From positions 1-64,000 of the forward strand of contig CALGLU010000031.1 of assembly GCA_937959275.1 (NCBI GenBank): a stretch of 64,000 nucleotides of DNA, written 5' to 3'. The stretch is from an uncultured Saprospiraceae bacterium (GTDB lineage Bacteria; Bacteroidota; Bacteroidia; Chitinophagales; Saprospiraceae). Positions 18,824-27,924 of the stretch are shown in pieces. The position numbers and the translations under genes were made by a program. The notes under the pieces were generated by a model. That model did no database searches. It had not been told where the DNA came from and worked only from the letters and a program-made list of their open reading frames with translations. Each line of letters starts with the position of its first letter. Within the stretch, counting starts at the first letter, position 1.

Positions 18824-19579
18824 TTACATGAATGATATCTCTTTCAAAGAAAATTCTTGGATTCCATTCTCCAGCTCCATTACTAGCTTTCCATTTTCTT
18901 GTACATTCCTAATAATACCATTTATGATCTTCCCATCTTCAAGTTTATACGACCTGACTTCATTGATTTGATACAAATGATGTCTGTAAGTTGTCATTAA
19001 CGCATCAAAATTTCCTTGTTTTAAGTCTAAATAGTAGGATTCAAAGTGATTGTATAATTCTTGACGAATATCTAACAAGTGGTGCTTTTTGTTTGTTTCC
19101 ATTAGTATAGAAGTCGGATTTGGTAGAGATGGATCAAAAATGCTTTGGTTTACATTCAGACCAATTCCAATAATACTATACTGAATCATGGACTGCTGGA
19201 GTGTGTTTTGGATCAATATTCCACAGACCTTATTGGACTTGATATAGATGTCATTTGGCCACTTGACATGAGTGGTGATACCTTGATTAGCGACCACATC
19301 ACGAATGGCTAGTGATGAAATAATCGATAAATAGAATTGATGTTTAATATGTAGCTTGTTGGGCTTGAGGATGATAGATAATGTTAAGTTTTCCTCAGGG
19401 ACAGTGAGCCATGTAGAACCAAATTGGCCCTTCCCTTTCGTTTGATGCTTGGCACTGACAACTGAACCATCTGTGACCTGGCCTGTTTGGATTAATGTAG
19501 AAGCATAATCGTTTGTCGAATCTACGGATTCGAGTTCGATAGTCGGATTACCCACGAAGAGAGAAGAAGTCAATATCAC
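18824..19579 (-). CDS. birA: Biotin--[acetyl-CoA-carboxylase] ligase
   Basis: Attaches biotin to the carboxyl carrier of acetyl-CoA carboxylase via biotinyl-AMP. Motifs: ESVDSTNDYA, AKHQTKGKGQFGSTW (the adenylate-binding loop, GRGRxGR in E. coli, here KGKGQFG), KWPNDIYI and GIGLNVNQ. There is no N-terminal wHTH, so this is the monofunctional form of about 250 residues, without repressor function. The start is a GTG at 19577-19579. It is divergent from rsfS with only 45 nt between the starts, so both promoters are packed into that gap. Confidence 0.92.
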   Translation of the reverse strand: MILTSSLFVGNPTIELESVDSTNDYASTLIQTGQVTDGSVVSAKHQTKGKGQFGSTWLTVPEENLTLSIILKPNKLHIKHQFYLSIISSLAIRDVVANQGITTHVKWPNDIYIKSNKVCGILIQNTLQQSMIQYSIIGIGLNVNQSIFDPSLPNPTSILMETNKKHHLLDIRQELYNHFESYYLDLKQGNFDALMTTYRHHLYQINEVRSYKLEDGKIINGIIRNVQENGKLVMELENGIQEFSLKEISFM

Positions 19580-19624
19580 TCGTTTATTTTACTTAACTTT
19601 GAATCAACAAAAATACGGTCTAAT

Positions 19625-20014
19625 TTGAGCACAGCCAAGGCGAGCCTTCCAAATCAGAAAGATGGATTATCCCAATTGAACGATCTTATTGTAGATAGCA
19701 TTCAGGATATCAAAGGTAAAAACATTATTAAGTTGGATTTGACTGAGATTGAAGAGTCTTCAGCAGACTTTTATATAATCTGCGAAGGAGAATCAACAAC
19801 ACAGGTAAAAGCCATCTCCAATAATATAAGTAAGCGTATAAAAGAAGAAAAAGGAATCTCACCTAGTCATGTCGAAGGGATAGCTGGAGCTCAATGGATT
19901 CTAGTTGATTATTTTGACACAGTGATCCATATTTTTCATCCTGAAAAGCGAGCATTTTACGAGATTGAGGAGTTGTGGGGTGATGCTAAACAGACCGTAT
20001 ACGCAGATTTATAA
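19625..20014 (+). CDS. rsfS: Ribosomal silencing factor RsfS
   Basis: A 129-residue RsfS/Iojap protein that binds uL14 on the 50S subunit and blocks subunit joining in poor growth conditions. Characteristic stretches: LNDLIVDSIQDIKGKNI, ADFYIICEGESTTQVKAI, PSHVEGIAGAQWILVDYFDTVIHIFHPEKRAFYEIEELW. The start appears to be TTG at 19625-19627, since no ATG or GTG is available upstream in frame and the next candidates would trim the conserved helix. It is followed 55 nt later by ftsH, an order seen in many Bacteroidota. Confidence 0.93.
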   Translation: MSTAKASLPNQKDGLSQLNDLIVDSIQDIKGKNIIKLDLTEIEESSADFYIICEGESTTQVKAISNNISKRIKEEKGISPSHVEGIAGAQWILVDYFDTVIHIFHPEKRAFYEIEELWGDAKQTVYADL

Positions 20015-20069
20015 TTTCCATAACAAACTCAAATGGTCTGTTGTGTGTTAACCATTCAAAGCTTCTGTC

Positions 20070-22124
20070 ATGTCAGAAAATAAAAATAAAGAAAACGGAA
20101 CTGATCCTAAAAAAATCAATTTCAACTCATATTGGATATACGGTGCGATCATCTTATTCATTTTAGCGCTTAATCTATACCTACACTTAGAAAGCCAAAC
20201 TGAGATTATCGATCTTCAAAAATTTGAAGATATCGTCAGAGATGGTGATCTCGAAAAGCTTGAAATCATAAATGATAAAACGGGACACGTCTATCTTACT
20301 CAAAGAGCTCTGGAACGTGAGAAGTATACTGATTTACAAACGAACAAATTCAATAAAAATCTTCCTCAGTATACATTTGAAGTCCCTCCGTCAGATTATT
20401 TCAATGATCGGTTAAAGGTCTTGGAAGGTGAAGGCCATGCAGTCACGCCTCAATGGAAGACGCAGACGAATTGGCTAGGACCGATATTGAATTGGGTTTT
20501 CCCCATTCTTCTGATACTAGGTCTATGGTTGTTCATCATGAGAAGGGTAGCCACGGGATCGGGTGGTCCAGGAGCTCAGATTTTTAATATCGGCAAATCA
20601 AAAGCTACCTTATTCGACAAAAACACTAAGGTCAATGTCACGTTTAAAGATGTTGCAGGATTGGATGAGGCTAAAGTAGAAGTGATGGAAGTGGTCGACT
20701 TTTTGAAGCATCCTAAAAAGTATACCTCATTGGGGGGTAAAATTCCAAAAGGTGTTTTACTTGTGGGCCCTCCGGGTACTGGTAAAACATTGTTAGCGAA
20801 AGCTGTTGCCGGTGAGGCAGGCGTTCCTTTCTTTTCGATCTCAGGTTCTGATTTTGTGGAAATGTTTGTTGGTGTAGGAGCTTCTAGAGTTCGAGATTTA
20901 TTTAAACAAGCTAGAGAGAAAGCGCCATGTATCGTCTTTATTGATGAGATTGATGCAATTGGACGAGCGAGAGGAAAAGGAGCTATGCAGGGCGGTAACG
21001 ATGAAAGAGAAAATACATTAAACCAACTCTTAGTTGAGATGGATGGATTTAGTACTGATAAGGGAGTTATCCTTATGGCAGCGACGAATCGACCAGATGT
21101 CTTAGATACTGCTTTATTGAGACCAGGACGTTTTGATAGACAGATTGGTATTGATAGACCTGACTTGAAGGGAAGAGAAGCCATATTTTTGGTTCACCTT
21201 AAAAATATAAAAACAAGTAAAACGATATCTGCATCAACCTTGGCAGAAATGACGCCGGGTTTCGCTGGAGCAGAGATCGCTAATGTTTGTAATGAAGCAG
21301 CATTAGTGGCAGCTCGACGCGGAAAGAAGTCAATTGGGATGGATGACTTCAATTATGCATTAGATAGAGTGATCGGTGGTCTGGAAAAGAAAAACAAATT
21401 GATCTCTCCAAAAGAAAAGGAGATCATTGCTTATCATGAAGCAGGTCATGCGATTTGTGGATGGTATTTGGAATATGCATCTCCCTTAGTTAAAGTAACG
21501 ATAGTCCCTCGTGGGATAGGAACATTGGGTTATGCACAGTATTTACCAAAGGAAGAATATATCACTCGGACTGAAGCCTTATTGGATAGAATATGTATGA
21601 CTTTTGGAGGTCGTGCTGCTGAGAAAATTATTTTTGATAAAATCTCAACAGGTGCACAGAATGATTTAGATCAAGTCACAAAGATGGCATATGGGATGAT
21701 CTCTGTCTATGGTATGAATGATAAGGTTGGTAATGTATCTTTCCACGGCATGTCACAGGATTCATATCAGAGACCCTATTCAGATGAGACGGCTACATTA
21801 ATTGATGAAGAGGTGAGAGAATTGTTAGAAAAACAATATGAGCGTGCGCAAGTATTATTGAAGAAATACAATAATGAATTACACATCTTAGCACAAGAAT
21901 TGCTGGAGAACGAAGTGTTGTTAAAGTCTCAGGTAGAAAAATTAATTGGTCCTCGTCCATACGATGATTTAGATAGTCGCGTAGAAGATATGGAGTCAGC
22001 CATTGCAGAGTCTATATCTGACGATTCTAATCAGGCGTCGATCACCCAGAAAAAAGATGATGACGACACAAAGCCAAATGAAGAAGATGAAGGTACCAAT
22101 ACCGAACCCACTGATTTGGTTTAG
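20070..22124 (+). CDS. ftsH: ATP-dependent zinc metalloprotease FtsH
   Basis: A membrane-bound AAA+ protease for quality control of membrane and short-lived proteins. Order: cytoplasmic start, TM1 (about residues 20-40), extracytoplasmic domain, TM2 (about 138-158, [17 protein letters not shown]), Walker A GPPGTGKT (about 233), Walker [10 protein letters not shown], second region of homology [20 protein letters not shown], then zinc site HEAGH (about 456) with the third ligand in the AQNDLDQVT region. A long acidic tail rich in Asp, Glu and Thr follows residue 635. Length 684 is normal for the phylum. Confidence 0.96.
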   Translation: MSENKNKENGTDPKKINFNSYWIYGAIILFILALNLYLHLESQTEIIDLQKFEDIVRDGDLEKLEIINDKTGHVYLTQRALEREKYTDLQTNKFNKNLPQYTFEVPPSDYFNDRLKVLEGEGHAVTPQWKTQTNWLGPILNWVFPILLILGLWLFIMRRVATGSGGPGAQIFNIGKSKATLFDKNTKVNVTFKDVAGLDEAKVEVMEVVDFLKHPKKYTSLGGKIPKGVLLVGPPGTGKTLLAKAVAGEAGVPFFSISGSDFVEMFVGVGASRVRDLFKQAREKAPCIVFIDEIDAIGRARGKGAMQGGNDERENTLNQLLVEMDGFSTDKGVILMAATNRPDVLDTALLRPGRFDRQIGIDRPDLKGREAIFLVHLKNIKTSKTISASTLAEMTPGFAGAEIANVCNEAALVAARRGKKSIGMDDFNYALDRVIGGLEKKNKLISPKEKEIIAYHEAGHAICGWYLEYASPLVKVTIVPRGIGTLGYAQYLPKEEYITRTEALLDRICMTFGGRAAEKIIFDKISTGAQNDLDQVTKMAYGMISVYGMNDKVGNVSFHGMSQDSYQRPYSDETATLIDEEVRELLEKQYERAQVLLKKYNNELHILAQELLENEVLLKSQVEKLIGPRPYDDLDSRVEDMESAIAESISDDSNQASITQKKDDDDTKPNEEDEGTNTEPTDLV

Positions 22125-22213
22125 TTCTGCTTGCTTTTAGTCACAGTCTCTACATTGTTTACGTTTGTGCACTAGCCATCAATCTAGTCTTTTGGATAGG
22201 TCTATTTAGCAGA

Positions 22214-23215
22214 TTGATTTTTCACAAAGAAGAATTAATTGAATCAAGGGCTGAGCCATCAATGACGATTCTAGTCATTTTTAAAAATGCCGTACAAGAA
22301 TTAAAAACATGTGTTTCAGCCTTGAAGCATCAAGACATTACACCTCGACATATACTTTTAGTTGATGACTTTTCGATAGATGGTGGACTAGAACATGCAA
22401 ACACAATCTGTAAACCTGAGATACGTGTGCACAAGGCTTTGGTAAATGGGAGTGGTAAGAAACTTGCTCTCCAAGAAGGGTTACAGTTACTCGAGACGGA
22501 TGCTGTTCTCTTGACAGATATTGACTGCGTGCCAGCCTCTGATACTTGGGCAAGAATTATGCAAAGCAAATTCCAGGATTCGATAGAGATTGTGTTGGGC
22601 TATAGTCCAGTGATTAAGGAGCGCGGACTATTGAATATGTTTTCTAGATTTGAAACATGGATGACTGGAGTGCAATACATGAGCTATGCACTTGCGGGGA
22701 TACCCTATATGGGAGTTGGTCGAAATCTTGCCTATCGCCTATCGACAGTTTCCGGCTTTATACCTGATACGACGATTCGTTCAGGAGACGATGACCTGTT
22801 TGTAGCTGCAAGAGCCAATGCTGACAATACAGCGATTTGTCTTGATCCTGATTCGTATGTGTTGACACACTCTAAATCAACGCTATCAGACTATATTCAC
22901 CAAAAGCGTAGGCACATCAGCACGAGCTATGCCTATGCACCACGTCATAAAATACTTCTGTCCGTTTTTGCGATGAGTCAAATGCTGGTATTGCCATTGT
23001 TTATTGTTTTGATTTCTAATGTGGGCATCCAGCAACATCTTATCCTAAGCTTGTTGTTTTACATTGGCCTTAAATGGCTCATTGCCTATCCGTTGCTAAA
23101 GCGGTTTGATGAGAGGAGTTTATATCTTTGGTTTCCAATGATGGATATTTTGTTTTCGATATATTATTGGCTGATGGCAGTGTTGTCGCTTAACCCTTTA
23201 AAGACCTGGTCTTAA
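22214..23215 (+). CDS. Glycosyltransferase family 2, membrane-bound; true start probably upstream
   Basis: A GT-A fold transferase: TILVIFKNAVQEL, VDDFSIDGG, LLTDIDCVPASDTWA (Asp-x-Asp-like), SGDDDLFVAARA (catalytic base region), QKRRH, then two or three C-terminal membrane helices. The donor and acceptor are not readable. The shown start is a TTG inside a reading frame that stays open upstream to 22115; that stretch encodes a strongly hydrophobic helix (SLYIVYVCALAINLVFWIGL) of the kind that begins related transferases. No ATG, GTG or TTG occurs there, only CTG at 22127 and ATT at 22154. It ends 4 nt before rsmG, so the pair is coupled. Confidence 0.82.
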   Translation: MIFHKEELIESRAEPSMTILVIFKNAVQELKTCVSALKHQDITPRHILLVDDFSIDGGLEHANTICKPEIRVHKALVNGSGKKLALQEGLQLLETDAVLLTDIDCVPASDTWARIMQSKFQDSIEIVLGYSPVIKERGLLNMFSRFETWMTGVQYMSYALAGIPYMGVGRNLAYRLSTVSGFIPDTTIRSGDDDLFVAARANADNTAICLDPDSYVLTHSKSTLSDYIHQKRRHISTSYAYAPRHKILLSVFAMSQMLVLPLFIVLISNVGIQQHLILSLLFYIGLKWLIAYPLLKRFDERSLYLWFPMMDILFSIYYWLMAVLSLNPLKTWS

Positions 23216-23219
23216 TGTT

Positions 23220-23846
23220 ATGGAATTAATCAATCACTATTTTCCAAGCTTAACTGAAGAGCAATCTTTGCAATTTGAGCTTTTACCTGAATTATACACG
23301 GAGTGGAACGCTAAGATAAATGTGATCTCCAGAAAAGACATTGATAATTTATATGAACGGCATGTTCTTCATTCTTTGGCTATCGCAAAGTTTATCGAAT
23401 TTGCGCCGGGCAGTCAGATTATTGATTTGGGCACCGGTGGCGGGTTTCCTGGTATTCCCTTAGCGATTCTATTTCCAGAAGTGGATTTTCACTTAGTGGA
23501 TAGTATTAATAAAAAACTCAAAGTGATCAATCATGTCGCAGAAGAGATTCGATTAAAAAATGTAAGAACTAGCCACAGTAGAGTTGAAGATTTGAATGGC
23601 CAGGTTGATTTTGTGGTGTGTCGCGCAGTGGCTCCATTGGATAAGTTGATGAATTGGACACGACATCTATATAAGACAGAGATGAAGCATGGCTTACCTA
23701 ATGGCTTGATTGCTTTAAAAGGCGGCAAACTCGAAGATGAAATCAAGACAATTTCGAAAGGAGCTTATATAGAACAGGTTCAGCTCAGTCAGTATTTTAA
23801 AGAAGACTTTTTTGAGGAGAAATCGCTTTTGTATGTGCAGGGGTGA
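23220..23846 (+). CDS. rsmG: 16S rRNA (guanine527-N7)-methyltransferase RsmG
   Basis: 208 residues with the RsmG signatures: WNAKINVISRKDIDNLYERHVLHSL, the SAM-binding IDLGTGGGFPGIPLAI, DSINKKLKVI, SRVEDL and VCRAVAPLDKL. It methylates G527 of 16S rRNA near the decoding site. It starts 4 nt after the stop of the glycosyltransferase, indicating a shared transcript, and ends just before a repeat-rich gap. Confidence 0.95.
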   Translation: MELINHYFPSLTEEQSLQFELLPELYTEWNAKINVISRKDIDNLYERHVLHSLAIAKFIEFAPGSQIIDLGTGGGFPGIPLAILFPEVDFHLVDSINKKLKVINHVAEEIRLKNVRTSHSRVEDLNGQVDFVVCRAVAPLDKLMNWTRHLYKTEMKHGLPNGLIALKGGKLEDEIKTISKGAYIEQVQLSQYFKEDFFEEKSLLYVQG

Positions 23847-23950
23847 TTTTGAGTGTTGAGTGTTGAGTGTTGGGTTTTGAGTGAAGGGAGATTTGGTACT
23901 GTGTTGATGTAATGATGTGGATTATGCGGTGATTTGTCCACCTCCTTGCC

Positions 23951-23974
23951 GTTGTTGGTCTCCGAACCAACGAC
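23951..23974. repeat. Palindromic intergenic repeat, copy 3
   Basis: Same element as 1450-1473 in the opposite orientation: GTTGGT, loop CTCCGA, ACCAAC, with outer pairs weakened by one G-T wobble. Confidence 0.8.
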
Positions 23975-24026
23975 ATAATTTAGATCAAAATATATTAATA
24001 GACTATCGAGTTAATACTCCTTGTCT

Positions 24027-24048
24027 CTGTTGGTCTCCGAACCAACAG
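24027..24048. repeat. Palindromic intergenic repeat, copy 4
   Basis: 8-bp arms CTGTTGGT and ACCAACAG around the loop CTCCGA. It overlaps the first unit of the tandem duplication that follows; the second unit (near 24144) keeps only the right half (CGAACCAACGG). Confidence 0.8.
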
Positions 24049-24229
24049 AAAAGTTTAACAAGAACCAACAGCATAGTTAACATCAAAAACCATCTATGGA
24101 CCATCGACAATGGACTATCGACTTAATATGGACTATCGACTTACGAACCAACGGAAAAGTTTAACAAGAACCAACAGCACAGTTTTACACCAAAATCCAT
24201 CTATGGACCATCGACAATGGACTATCGAC
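24039..24229. repeat. Two-copy direct repeat of about 84 bp
   Basis: Unit 1 (24039-24122) and unit 2 (24145-24229) share GAACCAAC, then AAAAGTTTAACAAGAACCAA, then CCATCTATGGACCATCGACA and TGGACTATCGAC. Differences are few single bases. A partial third piece (TATGGACTATCGACTTA) lies between the units. It is non-coding. Confidence 0.8.
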
Positions 24230-24347
24230 TGACAACTACACAAAAGTGTGGGAATACCCCTATTTAATTATATGATATTCGGCTTATAATTTAAAAACTT
24301 CTTCGATTAGATGAAGCTTCCATTGTAAAACAAAAAAACCTATAGTT

Positions 24348-25409
24348 ATGAAAACAATCGTAATGTTGTTTAAGCGGCATGCAGTCCAATCTCTACTTAT
24401 TGCAGCAGGTCTATGCATGAGCCTAGCCAGTAGCGGACAATCTACAGAGTTGACAAATTTCCAATTGAAGTTCTTAGATGCTTCAGATGTTCAATCAGCT
24501 GTACTCTCCCAAAATTCGGGGACATTTATTTTAAAGAATGACTCGCCTAATGGGGGGTTAAGTATTAGTGCCGAAAATTCAATCCAGCTTTTGAACGACA
24601 ATGCTCAAGGTCGAATGTTTATGCATGAGAATGGCCATATGACCATGGGGCTTTCTGGACAGGACTTCAGTGGTCGTTTTGGCAAGCTAGGTGTGTATAA
24701 AAATTCTGATATGGATACAGCACAGCTTGTACTCATGGAGACAGGTGATGCAACAGACTTCACGAGAATGCGATTCTTGAATGATCAAAATTTATTCGAT
24801 AGTAATCTAGATCTTGTTAATTGGACGCTAGCGGCAAAACTTGGCAACCCAGATGACTATAAGTTTATTATGGGACTTAACAGTGAAGCAAGAATGCGCT
24901 ATACAGAAGCGACAGGTGAATGGGAATTTCTTTCTGGCTCAGCTGTCAATTCAAGAGTTATTGTAGATGAATTAGAATTGAATGGTGGTTCTGATTTTGC
25001 AGAAAAATTTGACATCACAGCTGATTCAGATCACACAATACAAGCAGGTTATGTCATGTCGATCGATCCTGAAAATGCAGGTAAGTTGACAGTCAGTCTT
25101 GAAGCCTATGACACTAAAGTGGCAGGCATTATTTCTGGTGCGAATGGTATAAAACCGGGGATGATTATGGGACAGACAGGTAGCATAGCAGATGGTGAAT
25201 ATCCAATCGCCTTATCGGGAAGAGTCTATGTTGCGACGACTGCAGTGAATGGTAAAATAACACCAGGAGATTTATTAACCACTTCTACAATAGCTGGTCA
25301 TGCGATGCGTGCGACGGAAAGAGAGCTGGCCTATGGATCAATTATTGGTAAAGCCATGACGACTGCAGATGAAAATGGATTTGTTTTGGTATTAGTCAAC
25401 CTTCAATAA
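24348..25409 (+). CDS. Secreted protein with a C-terminal fibre-type module
   Basis: 353 residues with an N-terminal signal peptide (LLIAAGLCMSLASSGQS). The middle resembles beta-rich shaft sequence (LRFLND, MGLNSEARMRYTEATGEWEF). From about residue 210 the pattern GGSDFAEKFDIT ... AGYVMSIDPENAGKL ... KVAGIISGANG ... ALSGRVYV ... PGDLLTTS ... GKAMT matches a C-terminal domain seen in many bacterial and phage fibre-like proteins, some of which self-cleave (Peptidase_G2-like). Whether this one cleaves cannot be judged. The next gene begins 7 nt after its stop, so the pair is probably an operon of secreted proteins. Confidence 0.75.
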   Translation: MKTIVMLFKRHAVQSLLIAAGLCMSLASSGQSTELTNFQLKFLDASDVQSAVLSQNSGTFILKNDSPNGGLSISAENSIQLLNDNAQGRMFMHENGHMTMGLSGQDFSGRFGKLGVYKNSDMDTAQLVLMETGDATDFTRMRFLNDQNLFDSNLDLVNWTLAAKLGNPDDYKFIMGLNSEARMRYTEATGEWEFLSGSAVNSRVIVDELELNGGSDFAEKFDITADSDHTIQAGYVMSIDPENAGKLTVSLEAYDTKVAGIISGANGIKPGMIMGQTGSIADGEYPIALSGRVYVATTAVNGKITPGDLLTTSTIAGHAMRATERELAYGSIIGKAMTTADENGFVLVLVNLQ

Positions 25410-25416
25410 GTACAAC

Positions 25417-26469
25417 ATGAAAAAATTACTATTACTAGTTTTAATCAGCTTCACTATTCTAAATAGCACGACGCTTTTTTCTCAACAAGTGCGGGTAAGT
25501 ATTAAAATCATCCTAGACTCCTCAGGCAATCGGCCAGCTCAAATTCTAACGAATGAAAAATTTGATAGCGCCTTCCTCTGGATTAATGATCGACTGCACG
25601 AATATAATAGAGGTATTGAATTTGTACCCTTTGAAATTGTTGAAATAGGTGGGCCATCGAATCCAACAATTTCGGCAAACTACAATGGTGCCGGTGTTGT
25701 CATCGATACAGGAGGTAGTCTAATCACCAGTCTTGAAGCCGATGCGGAAGCAAATCCATCAGCTTACCAATGGAGATCTAATATGATCAATGTGTACTAT
25801 AGTCGGACGGCGTTATCAAATGGAATCTGTTCCTTTCCTTCAAATTCAAACCACAATGAAGGAATCATTATTGACCACAGGAGAGCAGATGAGCCTGAAG
25901 TCTTATTACATGAGATTGGACATTTTTTTGATTTAAAACATACGGCCATCCAATCCCAGGCATGTGGAACCTTAGAATTTGATGATTCATCTTGGGATCA
26001 AGACGCCATTGCGCAAGCTAATTTTGGCTTGAATTATAATCAGCTCACAGCCCAACAACAATTTCAGGTGGATATAACCTTTAATAATGTCATGTCGCAA
26101 ATTAGAGGTTTAGGTGAGTCAAGAGTTGTCTTAACGGAATGTCAATTGGACAGATGGCATCAGACACTTTTGAACTGGACCACACGAAAGGATGTGTGTT
26201 CAGCTGTCGTGTGGTATGTCGATGATAATGATCCAGACCCTTGTGCTATCTTACCCGCAGGTTCACCATGTGGTTGTAATGGCAAACCTGATATTCCTTA
26301 TGAAAATGGTTTTTGTGCATTTGATGCGCTTGATGGGGTCACAAAAGATGTCATCGTATTTAAGCCTGGCGCTTATGAAGCTGATGAAGCCTCAAGTGGC
26401 CCAATCGTTTTGGATAAGCCGATGTTGCTGACAGCGACGAGGCAGGGGAGTGCTGTCATTACGCCGTAA
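25417..26469 (+). CDS. Secreted zinc metalloprotease, pappalysin-like (M43)
   Basis: 350 residues with a signal peptide (LLLLVLISFTILNSTTLFSQ). The zinc motif HEIGHFFDLKH (about residues 164-174) fits HExxHxxGxxH of metzincins, with Phe-Phe-Asp-Leu in the spacer, and NNVMSQ (about 222-227) is the Met-turn. This arrangement, with Cys residues flanking, is typical of M43 pappalysin-type proteases. The C-terminal part (DPCAILPAGSPCGCNGKPDIPYENG) is Cys-rich, and the tail shows a beta pattern (VIVFKPGAYEA...MLLTATRQGSAVI) like an adhesion or localisation module. The substrate is unknown. Confidence 0.8.
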   Translation: MKKLLLLVLISFTILNSTTLFSQQVRVSIKIILDSSGNRPAQILTNEKFDSAFLWINDRLHEYNRGIEFVPFEIVEIGGPSNPTISANYNGAGVVIDTGGSLITSLEADAEANPSAYQWRSNMINVYYSRTALSNGICSFPSNSNHNEGIIIDHRRADEPEVLLHEIGHFFDLKHTAIQSQACGTLEFDDSSWDQDAIAQANFGLNYNQLTAQQQFQVDITFNNVMSQIRGLGESRVVLTECQLDRWHQTLLNWTTRKDVCSAVVWYVDDNDPDPCAILPAGSPCGCNGKPDIPYENGFCAFDALDGVTKDVIVFKPGAYEADEASSGPIVLDKPMLLTATRQGSAVITP

Positions 26470-26484
26470 TCATACATGGAAAGC

Positions 26485-26507
26485 AGAGCCTGTCTGTGGC
26501 AGGCTCT
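26485..26507. terminator. Stem-loop between convergent genes
   Basis: 8-bp perfect arms AGAGCCTG and CAGGCTCT with a 7-nt loop, in the 44-nt gap between the metalloprotease stop and the TPR lipoprotein stop. No long T-run on either side, but the GC-rich stem and position make it a good bidirectional terminator candidate. Confidence 0.6.
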
Positions 26508-26513
26508 AAACGT

Positions 26514-27410
26514 TTACATTGCCTCTTCGATTTGACTTTTCAATCCTTGAGCGATGAGATGCTTTGGATCGAGTTGCACTGCCTTTAAAATAGAAGCGTA
26601 GGCCGAGTTATACTGCTTCATGTGAAAATAGATTTGTGCGTAGACAACGTGAGGTGCTGGTGCTAATTCGGGATTGACCGTTTCTGCGAGGTTTTCTGCA
26701 TAGTTTAAAGCAGTCGTATAATCTCCAAGTTCTGAATGTAACACAGCTTGATACCCAATGAAAAAGGGAATGGTATATTCTGTTGCTGTCATAAGTTGCT
26801 GCATTGAGTCAAGTGCAGCCTGAGGATTTTGGTTGGCATGTATAGTCTCAATATATTCTGCTTTGATATAGTGTGCATTGGGGTAATGGCGAATAAAAGC
26901 GCCCATATTATCCATTGATTGTTGTCGCATTTTTTGTTTGGTTTCAGCGGATATGAATTCTTGGGTTTCTCGGGCGTTCATTCGTTCAATGCTGTTTAGA
27001 TAAAGATCTAAGAGTAACTGAAAGTGTGTATTTGGCAGCTTTGCACTTTGTTTTAATGCTGTGTAAATCTCAGTCCTTTCCTCAAGGTTAGAACTAATCC
27101 TGCCGACCAAAGCATGACCTAATAGAAAGTGAGTGTCAAAGGTGATTGCGGTTCTAAATGCTTGTTCGGATACATCCCAGAGGCCATAGTCCATGATATT
27201 AACCCATCCTTGATTAAAATAGTAGCTGGCTGAGTCATGCCTTGCTCCGAAGTCTATGGTTGGGCTAGGCGTTACAAGAGGTGTTGAACTTGGTGTACTT
27301 GTTGGCTTAGGATTGCATGCTTGAATTATGACACTCATCGCTATTCCAATCAGAATTACTAGAGTATTAATTTTAACAGCATCCTTGTCAAGAATTATAT
27401 AATTTTTCAT
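26514..27410 (-). CDS. TPR-repeat lipoprotein
   Basis: About 298 residues from the ATG at 27408-27410 (a longer frame begins at a TTG ten codons earlier). The N-terminus is a lipoprotein signal: hydrophobic LVILIGIAMSVIIQAC with the acceptor Cys at residue 32, then a Pro/Ser/Thr-rich tether. The rest is helical with tetratricopeptide-like repeats (AFRTAITFDTHFLLGHALVGR, ALNYAENLAETVNPELAPAPHVVYAQIYFHMKQYNSAYASILKAVQLDPKHLIAQG). Probably a periplasm-facing scaffold. It overlaps the end of the DoxX gene by 23 nt, so the two are translationally linked. Confidence 0.75.
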   Translation of the reverse strand: MKNYIILDKDAVKINTLVILIGIAMSVIIQACNPKPTSTPSSTPLVTPSPTIDFGARHDSASYYFNQGWVNIMDYGLWDVSEQAFRTAITFDTHFLLGHALVGRISSNLEERTEIYTALKQSAKLPNTHFQLLLDLYLNSIERMNARETQEFISAETKQKMRQQSMDNMGAFIRHYPNAHYIKAEYIETIHANQNPQAALDSMQQLMTATEYTIPFFIGYQAVLHSELGDYTTALNYAENLAETVNPELAPAPHVVYAQIYFHMKQYNSAYASILKAVQLDPKHLIAQGLKSQIEEAM

Positions 27411-27747
27411 CGAATACTTTTGAAACCACGGTCGCGACAATGGCCACAGCTGCTATCATGCCTTGATCATCTGCTGCAAAATAATGGGCAAAGAAAGCGA
27501 GCAGTGAGTCAAATAAAAATCCTGCATATGCCCACTCTTTTATAAATCTAGACTTTTTTGAGAGCACGGCGACAATACCCAAAATCTTCAATACGGCAAG
27601 TGGTGCGACGAGCCAACCAGGAAAACCTAAATTAGGAAAATAGGATACGATTTGCTCATAATTAAATATATACATCTGCGCAGAGTAGGCGAAGATTGCG
27701 CACATCACACCTGTCGAAATCCAATAGATGACATTTGTCCACTTCAT
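27388..27747 (-). CDS. DoxX-family membrane protein
   Basis: 119 residues from the ATG at 27745-27747 (a TTG twelve codons upstream is possible but less likely). Four hydrophobic helices: IYWISTGVMCAIFAY, GFPGWLVAPLAVLKILGIVAVL, WAYAGFLFDSLLAFFAHY, GMIAAVAIVATVV. The LxxxKxLG and WAYAGF pattern is that of DoxX-like proteins, an integral membrane family of uncertain, redox-related function. Its 3' end overlaps the TPR lipoprotein start. Confidence 0.8.
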   Translation of the reverse strand: MKWTNVIYWISTGVMCAIFAYSAQMYIFNYEQIVSYFPNLGFPGWLVAPLAVLKILGIVAVLSKKSRFIKEWAYAGFLFDSLLAFFAHYFAADDQGMIAAVAIVATVVSKVFDEKLYNS

Positions 27748-27924
27748 ATGCTTCAATTGATTTTGAACTATGAATGTAGACAAATGTTGCTGCTATACCA
27801 ACGGATTTGGTTGGAGTTGTTGTTGATTTAAGATCAGAGTGTAGTGCGTCGGTAGATATGTTGTGCCAAGCGGAAGCGAGTATGACGTCGAAACCGTTTT
27901 TTTTGTTTTAAAATTATAACAACG

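Larger units (their letters stand above)
23847..24347. other. Repeat-rich intergenic region
   Basis: About 500 bases without a believable gene. In order it holds a short GTGTTGA tandem (23851-23873), two palindromic repeats (23951-23974, 24027-24048), a tandem pair of about 84 bp (24039-24122 and 24145-24229), then 110 AT-rich bases leading to the next gene. Small open frames across it are by-products of the repeats. Confidence 0.7.

Noticed and set aside
20576-21184. 202-codon open frame antisense to ftsH
   Set aside because: It mirrors the conserved AAA domain of ftsH on the other strand, a common artefact of codon bias; no independent support.
23847-24347. Possible CRISPR array in the repeat-rich gap
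   Set aside because: The repeats are palindromes and a two-copy 84-bp duplication without regular spacers, and no cas gene is near.
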